This document shows positions 30,801 to 38,490 of a DNA stretch of 64,000 nucleotides, in pieces. Source of the stretch: an uncultured Roseateles sp. (GTDB lineage Bacteria > Pseudomonadota > Gammaproteobacteria > Burkholderiales > Burkholderiaceae_C). How positions within the stretch are numbered: position 1 is the stretch's first letter; each line of letters opens with the position of its first letter. Made by a program: the position numbers and the translations under genes. The stretch lies in the NCBI RefSeq assembly GCF_963422335.1, contig NZ_OY729424.1, forward strand, positions 3,100,001 to 3,164,000, read 5' to 3'. Below the pieces are notes generated by a model that was given only the letters and a program-made list of their open reading frames with translations, did no database searches and was not told the DNA's origin.

Positions 30801-32938
30801 ACGAGGCTGAGGGCGGCGATGTCACGGCTTTCGATGGCCTGAAATTGCGCGCTGTCCAGTGCCAGGAACTGCGCCTTGCTCAGGCCTCCGATGGCGCTGG
30901 CGCTGAACGCCGCAATGACCTCGGGAGGCAACTTTTGCAGCTGGGCCAAGCTCAGGCCCTGCACCTGGCGCGCACCGAGCTGGGACCATTGCGCCGGGCT
31001 CAGCGCCTGCAAGGTGTCGCTGCCGAGGCTGAGCATCTGCGTGCCACTGAGGGCGTTGAGCTGCGGCCCTGTCAGGGCACGCCAGTCCTCGGGGTGCAGC
31101 GCCGTCAGCTGCGCCGGACTCAGCACCGCGATCTGGCTCGGGCTGAGAGCGCGCAGCTGTTCGGCACCCAGCGCATCGATCTGCTGGCTGCTCAGCGCCT
31201 GGATGGCGGTGGCCGACAGCGCCTGCAACTGCGCCGAGCCCAAGGCGGCGAGCTGCTCGAGGCTCAATGCCCCGGCCTGCAGCTTGCTGAGGCCGCGCAG
31301 GCAGCTCTCGCTGAGGCCGGCAAACTGCTCGGCACTCAGCACCTGGATCACACGCGTGCCCAGGCCGCTCAGCTGGGATGCACTCAGCGCCGCCAGCTGC
31401 GTGGCCGACAGCGCGGCCCAGCCGTCCGGGCTCAGCGCCTGCAACTGCCCGGCGCTGAGCGCGGCCAGCTGACTGGTGCTCAGTGCCGCCAGGTCTTGGG
31501 TGTCCAGCGCCGCGAGTTGCGAGCTGCTGAGACCGCGCAGCGCCAGGGGGCTCAGCTGCTCGACTTGTTCGGCGGTCAGCGCCTGCATCTGGCGGCTGCT
31601 CAGGCCCATCAGCTGGCGGGCCTGCAGTGCGCCGATCTGCTCCGGATCCAGGCCATGCAGCTGGGCGGCAGTGAGGGCGCCGATCTGGGCGCTGCCCAGA
31701 GCCGCAAATTGGGCCGAACTCAGCGCATGAAGGTCCTCGGTGCCCAGCGCCGCGATCTGGTCCGGGCGCAGGGCGCTGAGCTGAGCGCCGTTCAGCGAAG
31801 CGAGCTGCTCATGGTCCAGCGCCGCGATCGCAGCGGTGCTCAAGGCGGCGAGCTGGGCCGGGCCCAGGGCGCGCAGCCGGTCGGCGGCCAGGCCGGCGAC
31901 ATCGCTGGCATCGAGCGTGGCGATCTGTGCGGGGCTTAGGCAGCGCAGCGCAGCTGTGCTGAGCTGGGCGAACTGGCTGCCGTCAAAGGCCTGCAGCTGC
32001 TCTGCGCTCAGGGCGGTCAACTGCTTGCCGCTCAAGCCGGCGATCTGGGCGCTACCGAGTGCGTGCAACTGCTCGACGCTCAGGCGCGAGAACTGACTGC
32101 TGCTGAGTGCATTCAGCTGCGCCGGGCTGAAGCCCTGCAGGTCTTCGATGGCCAGGGCGGCGACCTGCGCCGGCCTCAGCGCTGCCATCTGTGGCGGGCT
32201 GAGGGCGGCGAGTTGGGTGGCCGACAGGGCTTGGATCTGCTCGGCGCTCCAACCCAGGATGGCCTGTGGCGACAGGCCCTGGATCTGCGCGGTGCTGAAG
32301 GCCGCCAGTTGAGTGTCGCCGAGCACGGCCAGGTCGGCGGCGACCAGGCCGCGAAGCGCCGGTGGGCTGAGCGCAGCCAGCGAGGCCGGTGTCAGCAGCT
32401 GAAACTGTTGCGGGCTCAGCGCGGCCAGCTGGGCCTGTGATACCACCGCCCAGTGCTCGGTGCGCAACGCCGGCAGCCCGGTCTCGCCCAGCGCGGCGAA
32501 CTGATTGGGCAGCAGGGCCAGTACGCGCTCCGCCGGCAGTGCCGCCACTTGTGCGGCGCCCAGGCCGGCGACCTGTCCGGTGCTCAGCGAGCGCCAGCTG
32601 ACCAGACTGAGCTGTCCGATCTGCTCGGCGCTCCAGCTCTGCAGCTGCGCAGGGCTGAGGCCCTGCAGATGCCGGGGCGTCAGAAAACCCATCTGCTCGT
32701 CACTGAGCGCATGCAGCTGGGCGCCATCGAAGCGAGCGAACTGGCCGCTGGAAAAGGCGTTCAGCTGAACTGCGGACAGCTGCTGCAAAGCCTGCGGGCT
32801 GATGGCGGCGATCTGCGCCGGCGTCAGCCGCGAAATCTCTGCCGGTGTCCAGGTGCTGGGATCGGAGCCGGTGCCCTGAGCCGTCGTCGGCGCCTTGCCG
32901 CCCGGCGCTGCCGCCGGCTTGTTGCTTGCTGTCGTCAT
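27824..32938 (-). CDS. Giant octapeptide-repeat protein of unknown function
   Basis: 1704 residues, one uninterrupted frame. Residues 1-30 are a Pro/Ala/Gly/Thr-rich lead without signal peptide or membrane segment. Residues 31-1576 are about 190 tandem octads with consensus [S/T/G/D]-x-x-Q-[L/I]-x-[A/G]-L, e.g. SPAQIATL, GTEDLHAL, SSAQFAAL. Phase is kept except for rare indels (a GGASGAGIAAL unit with three extra residues; QARLPQW one short). Residues 1577-1704 are non-repetitive, Pro/Ala/Leu-rich and end PIDEHEKNQANWLI. The Ser/Thr-x-x-Gln start of each unit looks like a helix N-cap, so a regular solenoid is possible (inference). I recall similar LTTAQVAAL-type repeats in large alphaproteobacterial and Acidovorax-like proteins, without a known function. 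Partners: divergent patatin-like lipase upstream. Confidence 0.85.
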   Translation of the reverse strand: MTTASNKPAAAPGGKAPTTAQGTGSDPSTWTPAEISRLTPAQIAAISPQALQQLSAVQLNAFSSGQFARFDGAQLHALSDEQMGFLTPRHLQGLSPAQLQSWSAEQIGQLSLVSWRSLSTGQVAGLGAAQVAALPAERVLALLPNQFAALGETGLPALRTEHWAVVSQAQLAALSPQQFQLLTPASLAALSPPALRGLVAADLAVLGDTQLAAFSTAQIQGLSPQAILGWSAEQIQALSATQLAALSPPQMAALRPAQVAALAIEDLQGFSPAQLNALSSSQFSRLSVEQLHALGSAQIAGLSGKQLTALSAEQLQAFDGSQFAQLSTAALRCLSPAQIATLDASDVAGLAADRLRALGPAQLAALSTAAIAALDHEQLASLNGAQLSALRPDQIAALGTEDLHALSSAQFAALGSAQIGALTAAQLHGLDPEQIGALQARQLMGLSSRQMQALTAEQVEQLSPLALRGLSSSQLAALDTQDLAALSTSQLAALSAGQLQALSPDGWAALSATQLAALSASQLSGLGTRVIQVLSAEQFAGLSESCLRGLSKLQAGALSLEQLAALGSAQLQALSATAIQALSSQQIDALGAEQLRALSPSQIAVLSPAQLTALHPEDWRALTGPQLNALSGTQMLSLGSDTLQALSPAQWSQLGARQVQGLSLAQLQKLPPEVIAAFSASAIGGLSKAQFLALDSAQFQAIESRDIAALSLVELRAMGAAQLSWLTTGQLGALTAAELGSFSTAQLRALSAEQFGALGSAALRGLTASEMSSLTVEQLQALGSGQLAGLSGTPVTALSAAQLQAFTPAQIQALPAAVLSALSTAQIASLSAAQQLALSSGQIAALPAADLAALQARLPQWNAGQLGALTSAQVGALSADTVARLSPEQVQALSTGAVGALSSAALASFTPQQLAALSSAQLKSFDAADLRALGEPLLGQLSTAQIAGLSAAAVGPLGLRELAALGGASGAGIAALSPAALATLSTDEIALFSHSALPLLGSAQIAALSAAQIVGIAAGDLALWRPEQLAALSTAAMHVLSSGQIHALSPAQLAGLGAEQLLALPAEAMTLLSPQALAAIRPEQLQALSSAHWAALNTAQWQALTPDQLARLGTATIRALLPEQVAALTPSQLTALGPEQVAALERADLQALGGNSLRALNVAQMHALTAQQLDGLAPERLAQFSATQLGGLSAGTFASLSVAQLQALAPQQFAQISGASFSTLSAYRLSMLSPEVVAALGAEQIAALNSAQALSVSPAQWQALGNEQLRYLAPAVLQTLPPALLNHLDTAQLGALSATQAAALGASQLAGLGLPQIQALSPQAIAALSPEQFAALSSGQIAALSPRQVQAISLADLKQFNDADLQALRGEQIAALTDPQFAALSAQQLGAFSGNQLGSLSLVQLGQIGSAQIRGLNGDQLQAWSAQQLEALSTQALHALTPTQTAALLPDQLGLLHAEQWRALSNAGLAQLSTTAVQALGGAALNALSPQQIEALTGAQVQALQAGQIHQLASQQFAALSPSDIALLSPGQAAAMTAAQAAAMTVDQLHQLRPETVAAMSEATRLALNSSHLQPLSAPSVHPSGFVDLGGIGVAPQETQAASALEPFTLHQLLQPAPALAVTAEAPAIHHWAAATPAPEQHLFGEAPTELPSLADLLAQPGDALLAQPSAPPMHSAEVAPALLSAWLHKPIDEHEKNQANWLI
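28211..32848 (-). repeat. 24-bp-period coding repeat region (about 190 degenerate octad units)
   Basis: Tandem 24-base units encoding the octapeptides. The nucleotide copies are strongly diverged in synonymous and variable positions while Gln, Leu and Ala/Gly positions are kept, so selection acts on protein. GC-rich composition also makes long spurious open frames on the plus strand across the same region. Confidence 0.9.
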
Positions 32939-33193
32939 TTTCTACCCCCTGCCGGGCTCGTCTTCTGCGGCCCCTTGCCCAGGAATCTAAAGGGGTGGGC
33001 CGGGGCCCGATCGGCTGAACTGGCCGGGCTTTCCAGCTCAGCAGGCAGGGCTTGTTGCTATGCGCACAATTAGGGCGCCATCTTGATAAAAACTGCAGGT
33101 GCCAGGTCTTGCCTTTCCGGGTGCGAACGATTTGCGGGCGCGATGGCAAAGCTCGGGCAGAATCAAGCCGACAGATTGATAAAAAGAGACAGC

Positions 33194-34495
33194 ATGACCG
33201 CGGCTCCCCACTTCCCGACCACCGGCCTGGTGTTGACCGGCGGCGGCGCCCGTGCCGCCTACCAGGTGGGGGTGCTGTCGGCGCTGGCGCAGATCCGTCG
33301 CGACTGTGGCGTCTGGGGAGGCGTGAATCCCTTCCCGGTGATTGCCGGCACCTCGGCCGGTGCCATCAACGCGGCGGCCCTGGCCAGCGGCGCCGACGAC
33401 TTCGACGGCACGGTGGCGCGCCTGGTGGGCTTGTGGGAGAACCTGCATGCCGACAATGTTTACCGCTCCGACTCCTTCGGCGTGATACGCACCGGCGCGC
33501 GCTGGCTGACGATGATGTCGGTCGGCTGGGCGATTGCCCGCTGGCGGCGCGCCCGGCCGCGCAGTCTGCTCGACAACAGCCCTCTGCGCGACCTGCTGGA
33601 GCAGGCGGTGCCCTTGCATCGGCTGAACCGCATGCTGCTGGATGGCCATATGCAGGCGCTCTCGGTCAGCGGCTCCAGCTACAGCTCGGGCCTGCATGTC
33701 AGCTTCTACCAGGCAATCAAGGATTTCGAGCCCTGGGAGCGCACCCAGCGCATCGCGGTGCGCACGCCGCTGAGCATCTCGCACCTGATGGCGTCCAGCG
33801 CCATCCCCTTCATTTTTCCGTCGGTGTCGCTGAACCTGGCGGGCCAGAACGAATGGTTTGGCGACGGCTCGATGCGCCAGAATGCGCCGATCTCGCCGGC
33901 CATCCATCTGGGTGCCGAGCGGGTGCTGGTGGTGGGGGCCGGGCGCATGCACGAGCCGCCGGGGCGGCGCGTGCAGGTGGATGGCTATCCCAGCCTGGCC
34001 CAGGTCGCGGGCCACGCGATGTCGAACATCTTTCTGGATGCGCTGGCGGTCGATATCGAACGGCTGCAGCGCATCAACAGCACCCTGTCCCTGCTGACGC
34101 CGGAGCAGCGCAGCTCGACCAAGCTGCGGCCGATCGAGGTGCTGGTGATAGCGCCCAGCCAGCGTCTGGATGACCTGGCCGCCAAGCACCAGGGCGACCT
34201 GCCCACGCCGATACGGGCGATGCTGCGCGGCGTCGGCGTGTCAGGGCAGGGTGAGCAGGCCAAGGGCGCGGCGCTGGCCAGCTACCTGCTGTTCGAGCCG
34301 TCCTACACCGGCGAACTGATGGCGCTGGGCCGGCACGACACCTTCGGCCGCAAGGAAGAGGTGGCCAAGTTCTTCGGCTGGGACCGCTACACCCAGCCTA
34401 TGGGCCTGTACAAGCTCGGTAGCGCGCCGGCGGCCAGCGAACAGCTGCTGCCCGATGACATGGGCAGTCTTAGGGGTGGTGAGCGCCCGGATTGA
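33194..34495 (+). CDS. Patatin-like phospholipase family protein
   Basis: 433 residues from the ATG at 33194 (MTAAPHFPTTG), preceded by AAAAAGAGA. Patatin catalytic features: oxyanion glycine-rich loop LTGGGARAAYQVGVL (residues 15-29), nucleophile elbow IAGTSAGAIN (Ser about residue 56) and the second dyad member in WFGDGSMRQNAP (Asp). These are lipid acyl hydrolases acting on membrane phospholipids. The C-terminal third (from about residue 290) is the extension seen in a long proteobacterial subfamily. No signal peptide. The gene is divergent from the giant repeat gene with 255 bases between the starts. Confidence 0.9.
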   Translation: MTAAPHFPTTGLVLTGGGARAAYQVGVLSALAQIRRDCGVWGGVNPFPVIAGTSAGAINAAALASGADDFDGTVARLVGLWENLHADNVYRSDSFGVIRTGARWLTMMSVGWAIARWRRARPRSLLDNSPLRDLLEQAVPLHRLNRMLLDGHMQALSVSGSSYSSGLHVSFYQAIKDFEPWERTQRIAVRTPLSISHLMASSAIPFIFPSVSLNLAGQNEWFGDGSMRQNAPISPAIHLGAERVLVVGAGRMHEPPGRRVQVDGYPSLAQVAGHAMSNIFLDALAVDIERLQRINSTLSLLTPEQRSSTKLRPIEVLVIAPSQRLDDLAAKHQGDLPTPIRAMLRGVGVSGQGEQAKGAALASYLLFEPSYTGELMALGRHDTFGRKEEVAKFFGWDRYTQPMGLYKLGSAPAASEQLLPDDMGSLRGGERPD

Positions 34496-34570
34496 GGCGT
34501 AGCATTCCCTCGCCCATGCCTGCGGGCAGGGCATGGGTGACTGCCTGATCTGCCCGACACGGAGGCACAC

Positions 34571-35181
34571 ATGGCTTATCACCTGGAAGGTCGATTGCTG
34601 GAAGTCTGCAACTGCAAGGTGCTGTGCCCTTGCTGGATCGGCGAATCGGCGAAGACCCTGACTTCGGCACCTGCGACACCATCGTCGCCTGGCGCGTCGA
34701 CAAGGGCACGGTAGACGGCACCGATGTCGGTGGCCTGACGATCGCCGCAGTGGCCCATGTGCCCGGCAACATCCTGCAGGGCAACTGGACGGCGGCCATC
34801 TTTGTCGATGACCGCGCCAGCAAGGCCCAGGAAGAGGCCTTGCTCAAGGTCTACACCGGCCAGGCCGGCGGCCCGGTGGCCGATCTGGCCAAGCTGATAG
34901 GCACCGTCGTGTCGGTGGAGCGTGCGCCGATTCGCTTCGATGTCCAGGGCGGCTCTGGCATCCTGGAAATCGGCACCGACTACTACGCCGAGCTGGAGCC
35001 CTATCTGGGCGCCACCGGTGGCAAGACGACTCTGTCGGACACCGTCTTTTCCACCGTGCCCGGCGCGCCGGTGTTCGTCGGCAAGGCGCCGCGCTACCGT
35101 TCGAAGAACGCGGCCATAGGCATCGACCTGGACATCAAGGGCCACAACGCCCTGCAAAGCACCTTTGTGTTCGATGCCTGA
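34571..35181 (+). pseudogene. DUF1326-domain gene broken by an 8-bp tandem duplication
   Basis: The natural start is the ATG at 34571 (MAYHLEGRLLEVCNCKVLCP), preceded by GGAGG. The frame is lost after CWIGE because ATCGGCGA occurs twice in a row at 34637-34652. Removing one copy restores CWIGEDPDFGTCDTIVAW and an uninterrupted DUF1326 protein of about 200 residues. In the present sequence translation could only give a short N-terminal peptide, or an internal product from a GTG at 34624 that lacks the conserved Cys motif (CNCKVLCPC). DUF1326 has no known function; its Cys cluster suggests metal binding. It is followed by a DUF2182 gene, its usual partner. Confidence 0.82.
34637..34652 (+). repeat. 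8-bp tandem duplication ATCGGCGA x2
   Basis: Perfect direct duplication inside the DUF1326 gene; one copy gives the intact frame. It could arise by replication slippage and could revert by the same route. Confidence 0.9.
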
Positions 35182-35194
35182 GCGCTGAGTTCAC

Positions 35195-35986
35195 GTGGCT
35201 GCGGCCTCGCGTCACCAGCGCGTCTTCCTGCCGGTGCTGCTGGCACTGGTCGCACTGGCCTGGGCCACGCTGTGGGCCTGGGCGTCCGGCCCCTATGCCC
35301 GCTATCTGGACCATGGCGACTGGGTCGCCGACGGGCCGCTGGCCCAGCTCTGCGCCGCGGTGCCGGCGGGTACGCTGCTGGTGCCGGCGGCGCTTTCTAG
35401 CCTGGCCTGGCTGGTGATGAGCCTGGCAATGATGCTGCCCACCACGTTGCCGCTGTTCGATGCCTTTGACCGGCTGGCGGCGCGCCGCCCCGACCATGGG
35501 CGGCTGCTGTTGCTACTGGGCTTGGGCTATGTAACGGCCTGGGGCCTGTTCGGCCTGCTGGCCCATGGCTTGCACGGGCTGCTGCTGGCCGGCATCGACC
35601 GCCTGCCCTGGCTCAGCTGGAATGCATGGGCGATAGGCGCGGCCACGGTGGCCTTGGCGGGAGCCTTCCAGTTCAGCTCGTTGAAATACCGTTGCCTGGA
35701 GCAATGCCGCACGCCGCTGAGCTTTGTGATCCAGCACTGGCGCGGCAAGCACCAGGCCTGGCAGGCCTTTGTGCTGGGTGCCCACCACGGCCTGTTCTGC
35801 GTCGGCTGCTGCTGGGCGCTGATGCTGCTGATGTTCGTCGTCGGGGCCGGCAATCTGGGCTGGATGCTGATGCTGGCCGCGGTGATGGCGGTCGAGAAAA
35901 ACGTCGCCTGGGGGCGGCGCATCAGCACACCGCTGGGCCTGGGCTTGCTGGCCTGGGCGCTGTGGCTGGTGGCCCGTCATCTCTGA
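35195..35986 (+). CDS. DUF2182-family membrane protein
   Basis: 263 residues starting at GTG 35195; an in-frame TGA at 35186 rules out earlier starts. Several membrane segments: VFLPVLLALVALAWATLWAW, LLVPAALSSLAWLVMSLAMMLP, LLLLLGLGYVTAWGLFGLLA and MLLMFVVGAGNLGWMLMLAA. DUF2182 motifs: WLVMSLAMMLPT with MMLP; FQFSSLKYRCLEQCRTP; and LGAHHGLFCVGCCWALM with Cys and His. The Met/Cys/His residues are the basis of its description as a predicted metal-binding membrane protein. It follows DUF1326 by 13 bases, the usual pairing, so the two likely work together; that partner is broken here. Confidence 0.85.
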   Translation: MAAASRHQRVFLPVLLALVALAWATLWAWASGPYARYLDHGDWVADGPLAQLCAAVPAGTLLVPAALSSLAWLVMSLAMMLPTTLPLFDAFDRLAARRPDHGRLLLLLGLGYVTAWGLFGLLAHGLHGLLLAGIDRLPWLSWNAWAIGAATVALAGAFQFSSLKYRCLEQCRTPLSFVIQHWRGKHQAWQAFVLGAHHGLFCVGCCWALMLLMFVVGAGNLGWMLMLAAVMAVEKNVAWGRRISTPLGLGLLAWALWLVARHL

Positions 35987-36013
35987 GACGGGCCTCCTCG
36001 GCGCATCAGCACA

Positions 36014-36493
36014 TCAGGGCTTCTTCTCGGCCTTGGCTTCTGCCTTCGAGGCAGCCTTGGCGGCGGCCTTGGCCTTCTTTTCGGCCTTGGCGTCGGCCTT
36101 GGATGCAGCGGCAGCTGCGGGGGCTGCGGCGGCAGGTGCTGCGGCCTTGTCGGCCTTCACCGCTTTTTCCGCCTTCTCGGCCTTGGCCGGCTTGGCTTCG
36201 GCCTTGGCCGCCGGCGCTGCTGCAGCGCCCTTGAAGCCGGCGCCATTGACGGTCAGTCCTTCGGTCGAGAACTTGGCGGCGTTGCCGTCACCGACGCCCT
36301 TGACGCGGTCCACCAGGTCCGGCCAGTCCTTGAACGCGCCCTTTTTGCGTTCATCGAGGATCTTGCCGGCGATCGCCGGGCCGATGCCCTTGACTGATTC
36401 GAGCTCGGCCTGCGTGGCCTTGTTGGCATCGACGGCCGCAAACGCAGCCGCCGCGAACAGGGCCATCAAGATGACCAGGAATTTCTTGAACAT
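36014..36493 (-). CDS. Exported helix-hairpin-helix (ComEA-like) protein with Ala/Lys-rich tail
   Basis: 159 residues from the ATG at 36493. Signal peptide MFKKFLVILMALFAAAAFA. ComEA-type HhH domain: VDANKATQAELESVKGIGPA, AGKILDERKKGAFKDW, LVDRVKGVGDGNAAKF (residues 20-80). The second half (about 95-159) is a low-complexity AKAEAKPAKAEKAEKAVKAD-type tail of Ala and Lys, like histone-H1-like bacterial tails. Binding of DNA outside the inner membrane, as in DNA uptake, fits both parts, but the tail is unusual. It has a good start site and lies convergent to DUF2182, in no operon. Confidence 0.85.
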   Translation of the reverse strand: MFKKFLVILMALFAAAAFAAVDANKATQAELESVKGIGPAIAGKILDERKKGAFKDWPDLVDRVKGVGDGNAAKFSTEGLTVNGAGFKGAAAAPAAKAEAKPAKAEKAEKAVKADKAAAPAAAAPAAAAASKADAKAEKKAKAAAKAASKAEAKAEKKP

Positions 36494-36624
36494 ATGCGCT
36501 CCCTCAGGATGGATGAACAGTGGTGCTGCAGCGCTACCTCTCGCTGCGTCCGGTGGGGCAAGCATTCTTTGCTTGCTCGCTGCTCAACGCCGCCCGGGGC
36601 GGCGCGTTGACAGCCAGGTCAAGC

Positions 36625-38352
36625 TTAGCCGCTATGCTGGGCCATGACCATGGCCTTGTAGGCGCCGGGCTCGGCCATCAGCTGCTCATGGCTGCCCTGC
36701 TCGATCACGCGGCCATCGGCCAGCACATGGATGCGGTCGGCGCGGCGTACGGTGCTGAGCCGATGGGCGATGACGATCAGCGTCTTGCGCCCATGCCACT
36801 GGTCCAGCGCCTGTTGCACGGCGCGTTCGCTCTCGGTGTCCAGCGCCGAGGTGGCCTCGTCGAAAACCCAGATCGGCGCGTCCTTGTACAGCGCACGCGC
36901 AATCGCCAGGCGCTGGCGCTGGCCGCCCGAGAGCTTGCTGCCATTGGCGCCGACCAGGGTCTCCAGGCCCTGCGGCTGGGCGATCGCAAAATCCCACAGA
37001 TTGGCCGCGCGCAGGGCCTGCTCCAGGCGCGCGTCGTCGCGCGGGCTGGCATAGATCACATTGTCGGCCAGGCTGCCGTCGAAGAGCACGATGTCTTGCG
37101 AGACCACCGCGAACTGGCGGCGCAGCGACGCCTTCTTCAGCTCCTGCAGATTCACGCCGTCCAGCGTGATCATGCCGCTGCCCGGCGCCACAAAGCCCAG
37201 CAATGCGCTGACGATGGTTGACTTGCCGGCGCCCGAGGCGCCGACCAGCGCAATCGTCTGGCCTGCACCGACCTGCAGGTCGAAACCGTTCAGCGCCGGG
37301 CGCTCGGCGCCGTCGTAGTGCAGGGTCACGTCGCTGAAACGGATCTCACCCTGACAGTGCTCCATCGTGCGCGTGCCGGCATCGGGCTCGGGCGGCACAT
37401 CCAGCAGTTCGAAGCAGCCGCGCGCCACGACCAGGCTGCTCAGCACCGGTTGCGATACATCGGTCAGGTGCCGCACCTTGGAGATCAGCAGCAGCATGGC
37501 GGTGATGAAGGCGACGAACTCGCCAACGGTGGCACGGTGCGCTTGCGCCTGCATCAATGCCAGGGTGAGGATGATGGCCAGGCCGATGCTGGCCACGACC
37601 TGGGAGACCGGGCTCATCAGCGCACTCGAAGCGGCGTTCTTCAAGGTCATGCGCTGCAGATGGCGGGCCTCGCGCTCGAAGCGCGCCGCCTCCCAGGCGC
37701 CGGCATCGAAGGTACGCACCACGCGCCAGGCACGGGCAATGTCGTCCACCACCGAAACCAGGCGCATCTGCGACTCGTAGGCCTGGGTGCCCAGCGCCTT
37801 GGCGCGCTTGTGGATCAGTCGCACGGCCACTCCCAGCACCGGCACGACCACCAGAGTCAGCAAGGTGAGTCGCCAGTTCAGATAGAACAGATAGACCAGC
37901 ATCACGAGGCTGGTGCTGCCATCGCGCAGGATGGTGGTCAGCGCGCCGCTCATCAAATTGGTCAGCTCATGCGGATTGCTGACCACCTTGGTCACCGCCT
38001 CGGCCGGCGTCATGTGGCTGAACAGCTTGGCATCGGCGCGGATCACGCTGTGGATCAGCGCCCGGCGGATGTCCAGCACGGTGCGCGAGGCGGTGCGGCT
38101 CATCATGTAGGCGCCACTGAAGGCGAACAGACCGCGCGCGGCGAACAGACCCACCAGGGTCAGCGGCACGGCCCAGATCGGGAAAGCCATTTCGCTGGCG
38201 AAGCCCTGGTCGAGCACGAACTTCAGCAGCCAGGGCACCAGAGGCTCGGTGCCAGAGGCCAGCAGAAAGGCCAGCACCGACACCACCAGGCCCTTGCGAT
38301 GCGGGCGGACAAAGGCCCAGAAGCGGCGGGCAGGGGACGAGCTGGCGGTCAT
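36625..38352 (-). CDS. msbA: Lipid A export-type ABC transporter (MsbA-like half transporter)
   Basis: 575 residues. N-terminal six-helix exporter domain (e.g. GTEPLVPWLLKFVLDQGFA, SLVMLVYLFYLNWRLTLL, SPVSQVVASIGLAIILTLAL), C-terminal nucleotide-binding domain with Walker A VGASGAGKST (about residue 380), Q-loop, signature LSGGQRQRLAIARAL, Walker B IWVFDEATSALD and the His of VIAHRLSTVRRADR. MsbA flips lipid A-core to the periplasmic leaflet. Length matches MsbA (about 580), and its neighbours are glycosyltransferases and lapAB, all LPS-linked. Other half exporters share this layout, so the symbol is likely but not certain. Confidence 0.85.
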   Translation of the reverse strand: MTASSSPARRFWAFVRPHRKGLVVSVLAFLLASGTEPLVPWLLKFVLDQGFASEMAFPIWAVPLTLVGLFAARGLFAFSGAYMMSRTASRTVLDIRRALIHSVIRADAKLFSHMTPAEAVTKVVSNPHELTNLMSGALTTILRDGSTSLVMLVYLFYLNWRLTLLTLVVVPVLGVAVRLIHKRAKALGTQAYESQMRLVSVVDDIARAWRVVRTFDAGAWEAARFEREARHLQRMTLKNAASSALMSPVSQVVASIGLAIILTLALMQAQAHRATVGEFVAFITAMLLLISKVRHLTDVSQPVLSSLVVARGCFELLDVPPEPDAGTRTMEHCQGEIRFSDVTLHYDGAERPALNGFDLQVGAGQTIALVGASGAGKSTIVSALLGFVAPGSGMITLDGVNLQELKKASLRRQFAVVSQDIVLFDGSLADNVIYASPRDDARLEQALRAANLWDFAIAQPQGLETLVGANGSKLSGGQRQRLAIARALYKDAPIWVFDEATSALDTESERAVQQALDQWHGRKTLIVIAHRLSTVRRADRIHVLADGRVIEQGSHEQLMAEPGAYKAMVMAQHSG

Positions 38353-38490
38353 TGGCGGGAGCGGCCTCTATATTTGTGGGACAGACCACGAAGTGCTCTG
38401 TCCCCAACTGACTTGGGATTTTGTGTTGTGGGCCACACTCTATCGCAGCGGCTGCGGCCTTCGGCCAGGGGCGCTGCATATACTCGCCGC

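Noticed and set aside
29321..31939. 872-codon open frame on the plus strand inside the giant repeat gene
   Set aside because: It is a shadow of the 24-bp repeat period and GC bias; no start context, and the minus frame is continuous over 1704 codons with a conserved consensus.
28211..32848. CRISPR array
   Set aside because: There is a 24-bp period, but no spacers; it is in-frame coding repeat and copies are not identical.
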